The notes: generated from the sequence alone by a model not told the origin. 48,777 nucleotides of DNA from a virus (IMGVR_UViG_3300006803_000027:1-48777), one strand, 5' to 3'. Numbered from the stretch's first letter, positions 31,314-39,608 are shown. Translations and numbers: made by a program.

Positions 31314-31699
31314 TTCTGTCAGCACCCATCACATGCCTCGCACTGACGATGTACTTCGAAGCTCGAGGTGAAGGCATTCAAGGAATGACGTATGTAGGCG
31401 AAGTCGTAATGGCTCGGAAATTGTCTGAAGCCTATCCTGACACACTTTGCGAAGTCATGACTCAGAGAAGTCTAAGTGGCGTCAGTCAGTTCTCCTTTTA
31501 CGAAGGACAGGAAAACTTCGTCATCAATGAGCCTGAACGATTTGACGAAGCTGTTGATATTGCAATCGACATTATCGAGCATCCGAATTATGGGATTGAT
31601 GCAACCCACTTCCATACGACATCTGTTCGGCCATATTGGGCTGACAAAATTCAGTTTGTCGCTCAAGTCGGCAACCACCTATTCTACCGAGAAGACTGA
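31310..31699 (+). CDS. SleB-type cell wall hydrolase (probable endolysin)
   Basis: 129 residues. The family signature is clear: ALTMYFEARGEGIQGMTYVGEVVMARK, with the catalytic Glu expected in FEARGE; then QFSFY, and the C-terminal ATHFHTTSVRPYWAD and GNHLFYRED. Hydrolase_2/SleB enzymes cut peptidoglycan glycan strands and are used as endolysins in many alphaproteobacterial phages. The start is mildly hydrophobic but not a clear signal peptide. It lies next to the spanin pair. Confidence 0.88.
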   Translation: MILSAPITCLALTMYFEARGEGIQGMTYVGEVVMARKLSEAYPDTLCEVMTQRSLSGVSQFSFYEGQENFVINEPERFDEAVDIAIDIIEHPNYGIDATHFHTTSVRPYWADKIQFVAQVGNHLFYRED

Positions 31700-31707
31700 A
31701 TACATTT

Positions 31708-31718
31708 TGTCAAAATAC
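31708..31718 (+). promoter_or_regulatory. Candidate late promoter before the tail gene at 31746
   Basis: TGTCAAAATAC with a 27-base leader; same class as at 33934, 38011, 42953 and 45978. Confidence 0.55.
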
Positions 31719-31745
31719 TCATAGAATAGAGATTGGAACCAAACG

Positions 31746-32204
31746 ATGAGCCAGCAGAATAACGCACAAAGCAACAACTTCATTCTGAAGATCAACCGAC
31801 TTCCTGGAGTCTCGTTCAGTTGCACAAGAACCACCACCCCTGGAATTTCAATCGGAAATGTGAGTGTCAATCGAGGGATTTACGAGATTCCATTTCCCAC
31901 GGGCTCATGGGAATGGGTGCCATTTACGGCACAGTTCATCGTTGACGAAGACTTCACGAACTGGCTGAGTGTCTTTGAGTGGATTGAGGCAATGCGGACA
32001 GCTGAAAATGTAGCTCTTGAAGTGTCTGACTTTTCAGTTGTCGTTCCGAACAATCATGGCTTTGATGGCATCAGTTTCCGATACATCAATGCGTTTCCAG
32101 TCACCCTCGATGCAATCGACTTGACGTCGAACGTGTCGTCCCCTGAATCGATCACGTGTGGTCTCACCATGTTGTATCAAGAGGTGAAGATCGAAAAATC
32201 ATGA
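31746..32204 (+). CDS. Tail-tube or baseplate-type structural protein
   Basis: 152 residues. The start FILKINRLPGVSFSCTRTTTPGISIG, the middle PFTAQFIVDEDFTNWLSVFEWI and the C-terminal beta-rich segments follow a pattern common in T4-like phages for tail-tube-fold proteins of about 150 residues (gp19/gp54-like folds). It has its own candidate late promoter, consistent with a virion protein. Which tail component it is cannot be decided from sequence alone. Confidence 0.6.
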   Translation: MSQQNNAQSNNFILKINRLPGVSFSCTRTTTPGISIGNVSVNRGIYEIPFPTGSWEWVPFTAQFIVDEDFTNWLSVFEWIEAMRTAENVALEVSDFSVVVPNNHGFDGISFRYINAFPVTLDAIDLTSNVSSPESITCGLTMLYQEVKIEKS

Positions 32205-32635
32205 AGATGACAACCGAAGATATCGTCAACGAATGGGAAAAGGATTGCGACATCACCCCTGATCTCGCAGATCAATCTCGCAAGATTCCGCACCTCCACC
32301 ACAAATACTTTACGCGCCTCATTCGTGTCAAGAGGGCAATTCGTTCTCTTGATGACGAATTCGAAACTGCTGAGTTCAAGAAGCGTCTCTATTACGGTGG
32401 TCAAGCTTCTGCTGAGGAATACAAGGCGAAGCCGTTCAATCTGAAGGTCATGAAGTCTGAAATGCCTTTGTGGCTGAAAGCTGACGACGATCTGAAGAAG
32501 ATTCGTCGTCGAAAGGAAACTCTCGTCGAAATGAAAGAAGTTCTCGAAGAGGTCGTTCGACAGATCAACACTCGAAACTTCCTCATCAAATCCATCCTGG
32601 ACTATCGACGATTTGAAATGGGAGATGTACGATGA
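32201..32635 (+). CDS. uvsY: Recombination mediator UvsY
   Basis: 144 residues from the ATG at 32201; T4 UvsY is 137. The shared layout is a helical N-terminus, a central RLYYGGQASAEEY region like the T4 YYSGR segment, and the C-terminal helix ending RNFLIKSILDYRRFEMG, closely matching the T4 end. UvsY loads the UvsX recombinase on gp32-coated single strands. It is downstream of a structural gene and a late motif, an unusual place for a recombination gene. Confidence 0.9.
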   Translation: MKMTTEDIVNEWEKDCDITPDLADQSRKIPHLHHKYFTRLIRVKRAIRSLDDEFETAEFKKRLYYGGQASAEEYKAKPFNLKVMKSEMPLWLKADDDLKKIRRRKETLVEMKEVLEEVVRQINTRNFLIKSILDYRRFEMGDVR

Positions 32636-32958
32636 AATTTGAAGATGCACGAGCAGAGGCCGCAACTCTTCTTGAAATTAGTGAGGACGCAAAGTATGCA
32701 ACGTCAGGTGCCATATGGGACTACCCTTCCGCACTGAAAAGAGCTGCTGAAACAATTGAGGCTCTTTGTATTCGAGCTGAGCAATCTGAAGCTCGAGAAC
32801 GACAATTGCTTGACAGCAAAAAATACGAACGTGCTGTCACTGTTGAGAATGCTTCTCTGACCTTCGAACTTCAGCAGTTGAATATGCAAGCCATAGGTCG
32901 AATTCTTCGCAATCCAACAAAGGTAGAAATTTTTGACGGAATGAAGGAGACAGGTTGA
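32632..32958 (+). CDS. Unknown helical protein between uvsY and galE
   Basis: 108 residues, ATGA overlap. Helical throughout with a coiled-coil-like middle (IRAEQSEARERQLLDSKKYE). No membrane span and no family recognised. Coupled to galE by overlap. Confidence 0.72.
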   Translation: MKFEDARAEAATLLEISEDAKYATSGAIWDYPSALKRAAETIEALCIRAEQSEARERQLLDSKKYERAVTVENASLTFELQQLNMQAIGRILRNPTKVEIFDGMKETG

Positions 32959-33929
32959 TGAAAGTCATGGTTTTTGGAGGAGCTGGATACATTGGCTCAC
33001 ATGCATGCAAAGCATTAGAAGAGCAAGGTCATGAAGTCATCGTATATGACAACCTCGCAACTGGTCACATCGATGCTATCAACTGTCGAATATATCCATA
33101 CAATATTCTTGACATTGAGAGGCTTGACCATACAATAGGCTCTCAAGAACCTGATGCAGTCATGTTCTTTGCTGCTATGAGTATCGTACCTGAAAGTTTT
33201 GAGATGGTGCATGAATACTGGACAAACAATCTGGTAGGATTCATGAATGTGGTCAATGCTTCGATTATTCATGGTGTCCGAAACATCGTATTCTCTTCTA
33301 CTGCTGCTGTTTACTCACCTTCGAAAAAACGTCTTCGTGAGATGGACGCGACTAAGCCCTTGACGCCTTATGGTGCTTCAAAGCTTGCGTGTGAGATGTA
33401 TCTGGCGAATATGACATACCAGCATGATGACCTCAACGCGACTGTTTTCCGGTACTTCAATGTCGCAGGTTCTGATCCTGATGGCAAAATTGGTGAATCG
33501 CACTTTCCTGAGACCCACCTCATTCCAAATCTCATCAGATCACTTCAAACTGGTGAACGTTTCAATCTTTTCGGTAACGACCATCCGACAGCTGATGGAA
33601 CAGCTGTACGTGATTACATTCATGTATGCGATCTTGTGGATGCGCATATCACCGCGATGGTCAAAAACGACACCTCTGATCCAGTGCCCGGTATCTTTAA
33701 TCTTGGAAGCCAACATGGAACTTCCGTAAGACAGTTGATGAATATTGTGGAATCTGTCATGGGTAAACGTTTCGAATCTGTCAACTCGAAACATGCTCGT
33801 CGGGGTGATCCACCCCATCTCGTATGTGATTGCACTCGTGCTGTTTCCCTCTTAGATTTCAAGCGAAAGTACAAAATCAAGGACATGGTAGAGCATGCTA
33901 TGCTTTGGCAAAACAATCGCAAGTACTGA
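32958..33929 (+). CDS. galE: UDP-glucose 4-epimerase
   Basis: 323 residues from the ATG at 32958, eight bases after GGAG. Rossmann motif GGAGYIGSH at residues 7-15, VFSSTAAVY with the catalytic Ser/Thr region, PYGASKLACE with the Tyr-x3-Lys pair, and DGTAVRDYIHVCDLVDAH. This short-chain dehydrogenase family enzyme interconverts UDP-glucose and UDP-galactose through NAD. It links GalU (39611) to the mutase (10783) in a route to UDP-galactofuranose. Epimerases acting on related sugars share these motifs. Confidence 0.92.
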   Translation: MKVMVFGGAGYIGSHACKALEEQGHEVIVYDNLATGHIDAINCRIYPYNILDIERLDHTIGSQEPDAVMFFAAMSIVPESFEMVHEYWTNNLVGFMNVVNASIIHGVRNIVFSSTAAVYSPSKKRLREMDATKPLTPYGASKLACEMYLANMTYQHDDLNATVFRYFNVAGSDPDGKIGESHFPETHLIPNLIRSLQTGERFNLFGNDHPTADGTAVRDYIHVCDLVDAHITAMVKNDTSDPVPGIFNLGSQHGTSVRQLMNIVESVMGKRFESVNSKHARRGDPPHLVCDCTRAVSLLDFKRKYKIKDMVEHAMLWQNNRKY

Positions 33930-33933
33930 CGGA

Positions 33934-33943
33934 TGTAAAATAC
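33934..33943 (+). promoter_or_regulatory. Candidate late promoter before 33979
   Basis: TGTAAAATAC with a 35-base leader and an AGGAG site before the start codon. Confidence 0.58.
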
Positions 33944-33978
33944 CCGAATACATTATGTGAACTATTAGGAGAATACAC

Positions 33979-34578
33979 ATGGAAACCAAATTTGCCGCAG
34001 CACTAACAGCAGCATCTACCGATCTTGCGAACGTCGTCATTGCAAAACTCGATGATCTGCACTTCGTCATCGCGGACGAACTCAACACTGTATACAACTT
34101 GACCATGATCAACAACTCACTGGTCATTCCTGGTACCGGCACTTCCGACGGCACTGAAGTATCAGTCGGTGAAGGCGCATCATTCTATGTTGCGAACCTT
34201 GTCTCTGATGGCGACGACTTTTCGGGCGCAATCATCACTCGTGATCGCGGACTTCCCGGTCTGACTCTCGGCTCTGCCTATCGAATCTTCCGTGCTGGAA
34301 TCGCGAGTGTTGGATACGATGGAACCGGTGCCTATGTGATCGAATTTGGTCCTGATCCTGCAGCTGTTGCCGTCGCTGGGACCGTCCAGACCACGAACAC
34401 AGTTACCCGAAACGGTGTTGCGAATGCACCGACTGTTGAATATGCATCTGCTGATACTGGTATCGCTACTATCAGTGTGAGTGGTTTGATCACTGGTGTT
34501 GCACCTGGTGTGGTTGTCATCACTGCTACTGTCCAGGGTAATCTTGCCTCGGATACGCTGACGCTGACAGTCACCTAA
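33979..34578 (+). CDS. Virion surface protein with bacterial Ig-like domain
   Basis: 199 residues. Residues 1-130 are Ala/Val/Gly-rich beta sequence without a clear family. Residues about 130-199 form a BIG2-like immunoglobulin domain, with the typical end ATISVSGLITGVAPGVVVITAT. Such domains decorate capsids or tails and bind surface polysaccharide weakly. It stands alone behind a late motif and before a strong terminator, as expected for an abundant virion protein such as a Hoc-like decoration protein. Confidence 0.75.
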   Translation: METKFAAALTAASTDLANVVIAKLDDLHFVIADELNTVYNLTMINNSLVIPGTGTSDGTEVSVGEGASFYVANLVSDGDDFSGAIITRDRGLPGLTLGSAYRIFRAGIASVGYDGTGAYVIEFGPDPAAVAVAGTVQTTNTVTRNGVANAPTVEYASADTGIATISVSGLITGVAPGVVVITATVQGNLASDTLTLTVT

Positions 34579-34595
34579 TCTAACGAGAGATTAGG
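34574..34595 (+). terminator. Small hairpin at the stop of 33979-34578
   Basis: CCTAATCT (34574-34581) pairs with AGATTAGG (34588-34595) with a six-base loop, just ahead of the main terminator. Confidence 0.5.
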
Positions 34596-34600
34596 AACGA

Positions 34601-34634
34601 AAAAGCCCTCTAATCTCAGGATTAGAGGGCTTTT
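34601..34634 (+). terminator. Strong intrinsic terminator
   Basis: A 15-bp perfect stem, arms 34601-34615 and 34620-34634 around a four-base loop, with A4 leading and T4 trailing. The symmetry makes it a potential bidirectional terminator. Confidence 0.93.
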
Positions 34635-34658
34635 CTGTGCATAATTCTCAATCTGTTG

Positions 34659-34687
34659 TGTACATTTTGCACGAAATGTGATATGGT
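34659..34687 (+). promoter_or_regulatory. Early-type promoter P15
   Basis: TGTACA, 17 bp, TATGGT preceded by TGTGA; drives 34743. Confidence 0.85.
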
Positions 34688-34742
34688 AGAATTGAACATA
34701 AAATACATTTATGTGAAGTACATTTCTGTGAAGGAAAAGAGA

Positions 34743-35255
34743 ATGACAGAATCCCTCAAGTTTCACCTATTGAAAGCCCAGTACGATATCACGGCCGCAC
34801 TCGAATCTGGGGAGACATCTGACAGCATTGCCAAGCTGGAAACAATTCGCGACTCGATAAAGAAGGCGTTGGATTACTCGAGGATGTCCCCCGTTGAGAA
34901 ATTCGTGGAAGATTTCAGATATGAGCGAAGCAGGTGGGGAACAATCTCTGGGTGGCATCTCATCAGCAAGGAAAAGGAAGGAGATTGTGAGGATTTTGCG
35001 ATCACTACACTATACCTGATCGAGGGAAGTTGGCTGAAGCTGTTTGTCTCATTACTCACATTTCGTGCAGGTCTTTGGTTATGCTATTCGTCGTCAAACA
35101 CACTCATCCCTCGTCACATGGTGCTTTGGCATCGAGATTATGGATGGATTGACAGCACCAAAACCTACTGGCGTTCAACGCCAATCCACACCCGAGTATT
35201 CCCATGGCTTTTGCCACTTGTCGTCTTCGATGTTCTTCGCGGAAAAATCTTTTGA
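34743..35255 (+). CDS. Transglutaminase-like cysteine protease (BTLCP-like)
   Basis: 170 residues from the ATG at 34743 (AAGGAA site upstream). The triad pattern is visible: KEGDCEDFAITTLYL with Cys near residue 82, HMVLWHRDYGWIDSTKTYW with His and Asp near residues 125 and 136. The bacterial transglutaminase-like cysteine proteinase family has this spacing. A hydrophobic stretch between Cys and His (FVSLLTFRAGLWLCY) is not long enough to be a confident membrane span. Substrate unknown; modification of a host protein or cell-wall peptides is possible. Confidence 0.6.
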   Translation: MTESLKFHLLKAQYDITAALESGETSDSIAKLETIRDSIKKALDYSRMSPVEKFVEDFRYERSRWGTISGWHLISKEKEGDCEDFAITTLYLIEGSWLKLFVSLLTFRAGLWLCYSSSNTLIPRHMVLWHRDYGWIDSTKTYWRSTPIHTRVFPWLLPLVVFDVLRGKIF

Positions 35256-35272
35256 GGATGTACAAGAAGTAG

Positions 35273-35301
35273 TGTACATGTAGCACAGAATGTGATATTT
35301 T
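35273..35301 (+). promoter_or_regulatory. Early-type promoter P16
   Basis: TGTACA, 17 bp, TATTTT preceded by TGTGA; the common leader AACTATAAACAAAGGA is at 35304-35319. Confidence 0.88.
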
Positions 35302-35328
35302 GGAACTATAAACAAAGGAAAATATCAA

Positions 35329-35805
35329 ATGCTCAAAACTCTTTTTGCTACTGCTACATTCACCCTGATAACTTCAACTGTGGCTGCATCCACTGATTAT
35401 GACGACTCATTGTGCGACAATGTGGTTGTTCACGGATTGTCGTACCACACTGATCGAAACCTGATCAAAGATGTCCGGGAAATCAACTTCGGTTTGGGAT
35501 GTCGAGTTGAGAAATATCCACTAGGCTTCATGGAATACGGCTTTTTTCTGAACAGCTTTGACGATTTGACAGTTTATGCTGTCGCAACCTACAATGGTCA
35601 CGACGGTCTTGGATGGGGATTTTACGGAGGTCTTGGAACTGGGTATTACGAATTTGCACCAGGACCATTTCAGGATATCGGTCTCGTAGGATTGTTCGGT
35701 GTTGCATACGTCGATGAAGATTTCACAGTTCGCATCACACCGAGCTATGACTGGAAAGATGACGAAATTGGTCTCGTATTTGGACTATCCTACAGCGTGG
35801 AATAG
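35329..35805 (+). CDS. Exported beta-barrel-like protein
   Basis: 158 residues. A signal peptide (MLKTLFATATFTLITSTVAA) is followed by Gly/Tyr/Phe-rich amphipathic strands (YGFFLNSFDD, GLGWGFYGGLGTGYYEFAPG) and an aromatic-poor end SYSVE. The pattern suggests a small outer-membrane barrel or periplasmic lipocalin-like fold. It is expressed from an early promoter, so a role in blocking superinfection or altering the host surface is possible. Two Cys lie in the mature part. Confidence 0.65.
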   Translation: MLKTLFATATFTLITSTVAASTDYDDSLCDNVVVHGLSYHTDRNLIKDVREINFGLGCRVEKYPLGFMEYGFFLNSFDDLTVYAVATYNGHDGLGWGFYGGLGTGYYEFAPGPFQDIGLVGLFGVAYVDEDFTVRITPSYDWKDDEIGLVFGLSYSVE

Positions 35806-35844
35806 TCCTCACGTCGAAACTCTGGACACTAAGGAATCAACCAG

Positions 35845-36195
35845 GTGGAAATATTCATCGCAAACAAACGCCTTGGAGAACCATACAGTGATTATGTAGG
35901 CAGAGGCCATCCACTGGGGAATCCATTCAGTCACTTGAGTAAAAAATCCCATGGCGCCAAATATCGAAAAACCAGAGAGCTGGCAATATTTGCTTATCGT
36001 GAATGGCTCACATTTCAAATTGAGAACAAGAACAATATCGTTGTGAATGCTCTCAAGGATTTGAGAATGAGAGCAAAAGGAGGCGAGGTCATCAAGCTTG
36101 GTTGCTTTTGTCACCCAAAACCATGTCACGCTGAGGTCATTCGAGAATTCATCCTCGACGAAAGAATTTCATTTGGAGAACAAAATGTCAAGTAA
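35845..36195 (+). CDS. DUF4326-like protein
   Basis: 116 residues from a GTG at 35845 (AAGGAA site upstream). The pattern DYVGRGHPLGNPFS near residue 16, AIFAYREWL in the middle and LGCFCHPKPCHAEVI near residue 86 matches DUF4326, a small family common in phages with conserved Cys/His that may bind metal. Function unknown. It starts a run of small genes ending at 37152. Confidence 0.72.
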   Translation: MEIFIANKRLGEPYSDYVGRGHPLGNPFSHLSKKSHGAKYRKTRELAIFAYREWLTFQIENKNNIVVNALKDLRMRAKGGEVIKLGCFCHPKPCHAEVIREFILDERISFGEQNVK

Positions 36196-36655
36196 TAGCG
36201 ATAAGGAAGATGTCATGATAGATCACCAGAGCTTCACCGAAAACAATCGACCTCCTCCATCAGATTGGATGCCTATCGCGAATACCGATTTCCGCAGATG
36301 GGGTCCTTGGGTTTTTCATGGGTGCAAACGGAAACGACCAGATCACATTCAATTCAATTCCATCGGTGGTACACGACATGATATCTCTGATGTTGTCGTT
36401 TATCTCACATCTGATGGAAGTGGTTGGGGTCGCAATCATTCACCGGTATGGGAAGAGATCGTATGGTATCGTATGCGAGCAGATCATCCATACTACAAAG
36501 AGATCGCCAAAACCAGAGAATACGAAGTGGGTCCACTCACGATAAAGTATGTTTTCGAGAAATCTGGACTAACAAATCTCAGTGATAAGCAAGCTCTTCT
36601 TGACTCTATCGAAATTGCGCTAACAGAATTGACAAAAAATGGAGAATTATCATGA
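36185..36655 (+). CDS. Unknown protein
   Basis: 156 residues from the ATG at 36185, with GGAG eight bases before; overlaps the DUF4326-like gene by 11 bases. Trp- and His-rich middle (RRWGPWVFHGCKRKRPDH, YLTSDGSGWGRNHS). Soluble, no family recognised. Confidence 0.72.
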   Translation: MSSNSDKEDVMIDHQSFTENNRPPPSDWMPIANTDFRRWGPWVFHGCKRKRPDHIQFNSIGGTRHDISDVVVYLTSDGSGWGRNHSPVWEEIVWYRMRADHPYYKEIAKTREYEVGPLTIKYVFEKSGLTNLSDKQALLDSIEIALTELTKNGELS

Positions 36656-36822
36656 AGAAGCGTAAACCGAATAAGCGCAAGCAGGCTCAAATTGAGAAGG
36701 CAAAATTGGAATCAAACTCCAAGAAGCCTCTACTTCGACGAGATATAGGAATGATACTGGGGTTGCCATTGGGATTGTCAATCCTTGCAGCTCACGTGAT
36801 TCGCAACAAAGGGCATAGGTAA
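36652..36822 (+). CDS. Small basic membrane-anchored protein
   Basis: 56 residues, ATGA overlap. A strongly basic N-terminus (MKKRKPNKRKQAQIEKAK) is followed by one hydrophobic span (IGMILGLPLGLSILAAHVI) and a short basic tail. The charge pattern predicts N-terminus inside. Function unknown. Confidence 0.68.
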   Translation: MKKRKPNKRKQAQIEKAKLESNSKKPLLRRDIGMILGLPLGLSILAAHVIRNKGHR

Positions 36823-37152
36823 ATGAACAAAAATCTGACAAGCAGTCTGATGGAAATGTGCAAGTCGAGTTTCCCAAAGATCATCAAGGTCGCTCTCAAT
36901 ATTGCATACAGTAACGGTATGATCAATCGAGAATGCACTGAAGAACACTTCATGAGAGAGGTTGTTCGAATCATTTCGAATAAGTCGATCTTTGAGTTGA
37001 CAGAATTAGAGTTTGTGTTGTCGAAGAAGACAAATAGCCAGCTTGGTGTAATTGCTGATGGCGAACATCGTGAAATGCAAGATCTTTTGTCAGACTGCAC
37101 AGACATTATATTCGCAAATACTCTCTTTGAAGACTTCTTCGAAATCGAGTGA
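36823..37152 (+). CDS. Unknown protein
   Basis: 109 residues, starting at the base after the previous stop. Helical, acidic C-terminus ending FEDFFEIE, one Cys pair separated widely. No family recognised. Promoter P17 follows. Confidence 0.7.
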   Translation: MNKNLTSSLMEMCKSSFPKIIKVALNIAYSNGMINRECTEEHFMREVVRIISNKSIFELTELEFVLSKKTNSQLGVIADGEHREMQDLLSDCTDIIFANTLFEDFFEIE

Positions 37153-37182
37153 ACATTTTTTGCAAAAATGTTGACAAAGTAG

Positions 37183-37211
37183 TGTACATCGGGTCTCCCG
37201 TATGATATTCT
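37183..37211 (+). promoter_or_regulatory. Early-type promoter P17
   Basis: TGTACA, 17 bp, TATTCT preceded by GTATGA. About 20 bases upstream of the -35 are shared with P12. The leader is a longer variant with AAACAAAGGA. Confidence 0.87.
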
Positions 37212-37240
37212 AAAACTATAAAGAAACAAAGGAACACATC

Positions 37241-37567
37241 ATGTCAAAAGACTATGAACCACTCATGAAGGTCACTGAAGATCAAGTGGAGGTCTTCTTG
37301 GACCCAGTAGATGCAAAAAACTTCATTCGCCGTATTCGGAAGGTCAAGTTTTTCATTCACTACAATATCAGTCTTGTCACTGAGTTGAATGAATCCAATG
37401 AACAAATTCGTGGATACGATCACAGCTCGACATTGTCTGCAAGCGCTCGTCAAGTTCAGGAAATTCTGAATGACTTCGTTCGATTCAACAAGATCAAGGC
37501 TGATAATGGACAGGATACTGGCAAAATCTCTGTCACTCGCCTTGGTAGCTGTGTGTTCATCGGATAG
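37241..37567 (+). CDS. Unknown protein
   Basis: 108 residues. Mixed helical and beta, with a basic stretch IRRIRKVKFFIHYN near residue 30. No motif recognised. First gene behind P17. Confidence 0.72.
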   Translation: MSKDYEPLMKVTEDQVEVFLDPVDAKNFIRRIRKVKFFIHYNISLVTELNESNEQIRGYDHSSTLSASARQVQEILNDFVRFNKIKADNGQDTGKISVTRLGSCVFIG

Positions 37568-37576
37568 GAGAAGAAA

Positions 37577-37807
37577 ATGGGAAGAAGATTGCTCACTACT
37601 CGTTTGCCTAAGTTTGAAGGTGAACTGGTAATCCTCAAGCGTGAAAGTATTGCTTCAAACATTAACCCTGATAAAACCATATCCCCATGGGTTGGTCGAA
37701 CAGAAAGTGGAGAAAAGATCATCGTGGACAGTTTCCGACATGACGCTCAACTCTTCCTTTCCACAGCTGGGTTTTCACGGAAAATGGAATATTCGAATGG
37801 TTCCTAG
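37577..37807 (+). CDS. Small unknown protein
   Basis: 76 residues after a TAGGAG site. Basic N-terminus, then beta-like sequence. No family recognised; it overlaps the next gene by 11 bases. Confidence 0.65.
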   Translation: MGRRLLTTRLPKFEGELVILKRESIASNINPDKTISPWVGRTESGEKIIVDSFRHDAQLFLSTAGFSRKMEYSNGS

Positions 37808-37991
37808 CGAATTCCACATCCATGTAGACGCAGACCAAATCCCTGGCTTTCACAGTCAAGAAATGATAGCGGCATCAGGGAAATGGCACCCACTATTCAT
37901 CCGTGTGAAGAAAAAGGTCGTCAACGGTACCGTCAAATGGGTTCTCTATCGAACAAAGAACAGCACCATTGACATGTATGTTCATCTGTGA
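37797..37991 (+). CDS. Small unknown protein
   Basis: 64 residues from the ATG at 37797; the longer frame from 37641 would overlap the previous gene too far. Contains HIHVDADQIPGFHSQEM and a basic beta-rich end. Weak GGAAT ribosome site. No family recognised. Confidence 0.55.
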   Translation: MVPSEFHIHVDADQIPGFHSQEMIAASGKWHPLFIRVKKKVVNGTVKWVLYRTKNSTIDMYVHL

Positions 37992-38010
37992 TTAATTGAT
38001 CTGACTGCTC

Positions 38011-38021
38011 TGTCAAAATAC
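38011..38021 (+). promoter_or_regulatory. Candidate late promoter before 38042
   Basis: TGTCAAAATAC with a 20-base leader containing AAGGAA. Confidence 0.55.
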
Positions 38022-38041
38022 GTGAGTAGAAGGAACAATTC

Positions 38042-39253
38042 ATGACAAAACGCTATGAGAAAACTTATGCATTGAGAACCGAAGGTTACTCAAATGCTGA
38101 GATTAGTATAAAGACAGGAATATCACTTCGGTCAGTTGAGCGGGACATTGCAAAGGCTAAAGCATGGAATGATGCACCCGATGAAATCAGAAGGGCTGCG
38201 AAAGTAGGCAACCTCGACGATCCTCGAAATTTAGGTCACTTTTGGCAGATACAGAAAGACGAAGACGGAAACGGTTACAGTCTGTTCATCAAGAACCCTG
38301 AAACCCACGAGAAAATATCATTCGAAACTATGATCCTCCAAGCCATCGATGATTCGAAATCTGATGGTGCAATCCCTTACGAACCACGAAGCGAACTCGC
38401 TCTTGGCGATCACCTTCTAGTTGTTGATCTTGCTGACGTACACTTCGGTAAGCTTTGTGTAAAGAGTGAAACTGGATACGTATACAATCGACAGGTTGCT
38501 CGTCACCGAGTGATCGAAGGAACGAAAGCACTCTTGAAGAAGGCAAAGCCATTTGGCATCTCACGAATCCTATTTGTAATGGGGAACGACATTCTCCACA
38601 CAGAAGACGGCAAACGATCCACACGAGGAACCGATCAAGATACCGACGGTTCCTTTTTTCAGGTCTACAGTGACGCAAAGGCTGCAACTATCGACGCCAT
38701 TAAGGAGTGTGCGAAAGTGGCTGATGTCGATTTGGTGCACGTCATGTCAAACCACGACTATCGATCAGGTTGGTGTCTCAGTCAGGACATTGCATCGCGA
38801 TTTGAAAATTGGCCTACCGTCAATGCGTCTGAATACAACTTGAGCTCGCTCGATCGCAAATACTATGGCTTCGAGCAAAATGCGATTCAGTTGACTCATG
38901 GCGACAATGCGAAAGAAGAGAAGCTCTACGGTCTGTTCGTCTCCGAAGCAAAACAGTTGATCGGCAAATGTGATCACCTTTATTCGTACATTCACCATGT
39001 TCACCACAAGATACGACAACGCAGAGGTGTCGACACTTTCATATCTGAAAAGGACCACGTCGGAATCACAGCGATCTCATCAGGTTCTCCAAACACTGCG
39101 TCTGGTACACACCTCCAGATGGAACACGTTCGTTCACCTTCTGCACCTGACAGCTGGCACAGCAAATTTGGTTTTGTAAATCGTCAAGGTGTAGAAGTGT
39201 TCCTGCATCATCCCACCTACGGCCAATCAGCTCGATTCACTGAGTGGTTCTAG
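38042..39253 (+). CDS. Metallophosphoesterase with N-terminal helix-turn-helix
   Basis: 403 residues. Residues 1-40 look like a helix-turn-helix (YALRTEGYSNAEISIKTGISLRSVERDI). From residue 125 a phosphoesterase domain follows: VDLADVHFGK, VMGNDILHTE, SNHDYRSGW near residue 238, LTHGDNAKEE and a His-rich YIHHVHHKI. Similar two-part proteins occur in many phages, often labelled DNA repair exonuclease or phosphoesterase, with no proven function. The helix-turn-helix suggests that it acts on DNA. Candidate late promoter upstream. Confidence 0.82.
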   Translation: MTKRYEKTYALRTEGYSNAEISIKTGISLRSVERDIAKAKAWNDAPDEIRRAAKVGNLDDPRNLGHFWQIQKDEDGNGYSLFIKNPETHEKISFETMILQAIDDSKSDGAIPYEPRSELALGDHLLVVDLADVHFGKLCVKSETGYVYNRQVARHRVIEGTKALLKKAKPFGISRILFVMGNDILHTEDGKRSTRGTDQDTDGSFFQVYSDAKAATIDAIKECAKVADVDLVHVMSNHDYRSGWCLSQDIASRFENWPTVNASEYNLSSLDRKYYGFEQNAIQLTHGDNAKEEKLYGLFVSEAKQLIGKCDHLYSYIHHVHHKIRQRRGVDTFISEKDHVGITAISSGSPNTASGTHLQMEHVRSPSAPDSWHSKFGFVNRQGVEVFLHHPTYGQSARFTEWF

Positions 39254-39263
39254 AACAAAACTG

Positions 39264-39292
39264 TGTACATTCCTTCGATCGTGTGTTATAAT
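39264..39292 (+). promoter_or_regulatory. Early-type promoter P18
   Basis: TGTACA, 17 bp, TATAAT, the best -10 of the set. The ATG at 39291 lies inside it, so the gene downstream must start later. Confidence 0.9.
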
Positions 39293-39341
39293 GAATTATC
39301 GAATCATTCAATCGAAGGAAGAACACACGGAGAATTTGGAC

Positions 39342-39608
39342 GTGAGTGAAGGCACACTCTGGCTGCATCTCAAGACTGGAAAGATGTACAGGGTTATAGG
39401 TTTGTTTGTTTCTGTAGGCTCGAAAGCGCATGGAATCCTGCCGTACTTTACGTCTCATTTACCGAAGGAACAAATTCCAATCCCTATCCCTATTGCTCGT
39501 GATCGCAAGGAATTCCTTGATGATCGGTTTCAGAAGATTGCCCCGTTTCTGACAATTGATGAAAACACTTCTCCACCAATTCAATATGAACAAACCAAAG
39601 GACTCTGA
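39342..39608 (+). CDS. DUF1653-like small protein
   Basis: 88 residues from a GTG at 39342, nine bases after GGAG; an ATG at 39291 is inside the promoter -10 and a TTG at 39336 is too near the ribosome site. TLWLHLKTGKMYRVIGLF near the start and EFLDDRFQKI near the end resemble DUF1653, a small barrel family. Precedes galU by two bases. Assignment tentative. Confidence 0.5.
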   Translation: MSEGTLWLHLKTGKMYRVIGLFVSVGSKAHGILPYFTSHLPKEQIPIPIPIARDRKEFLDDRFQKIAPFLTIDENTSPPIQYEQTKGL

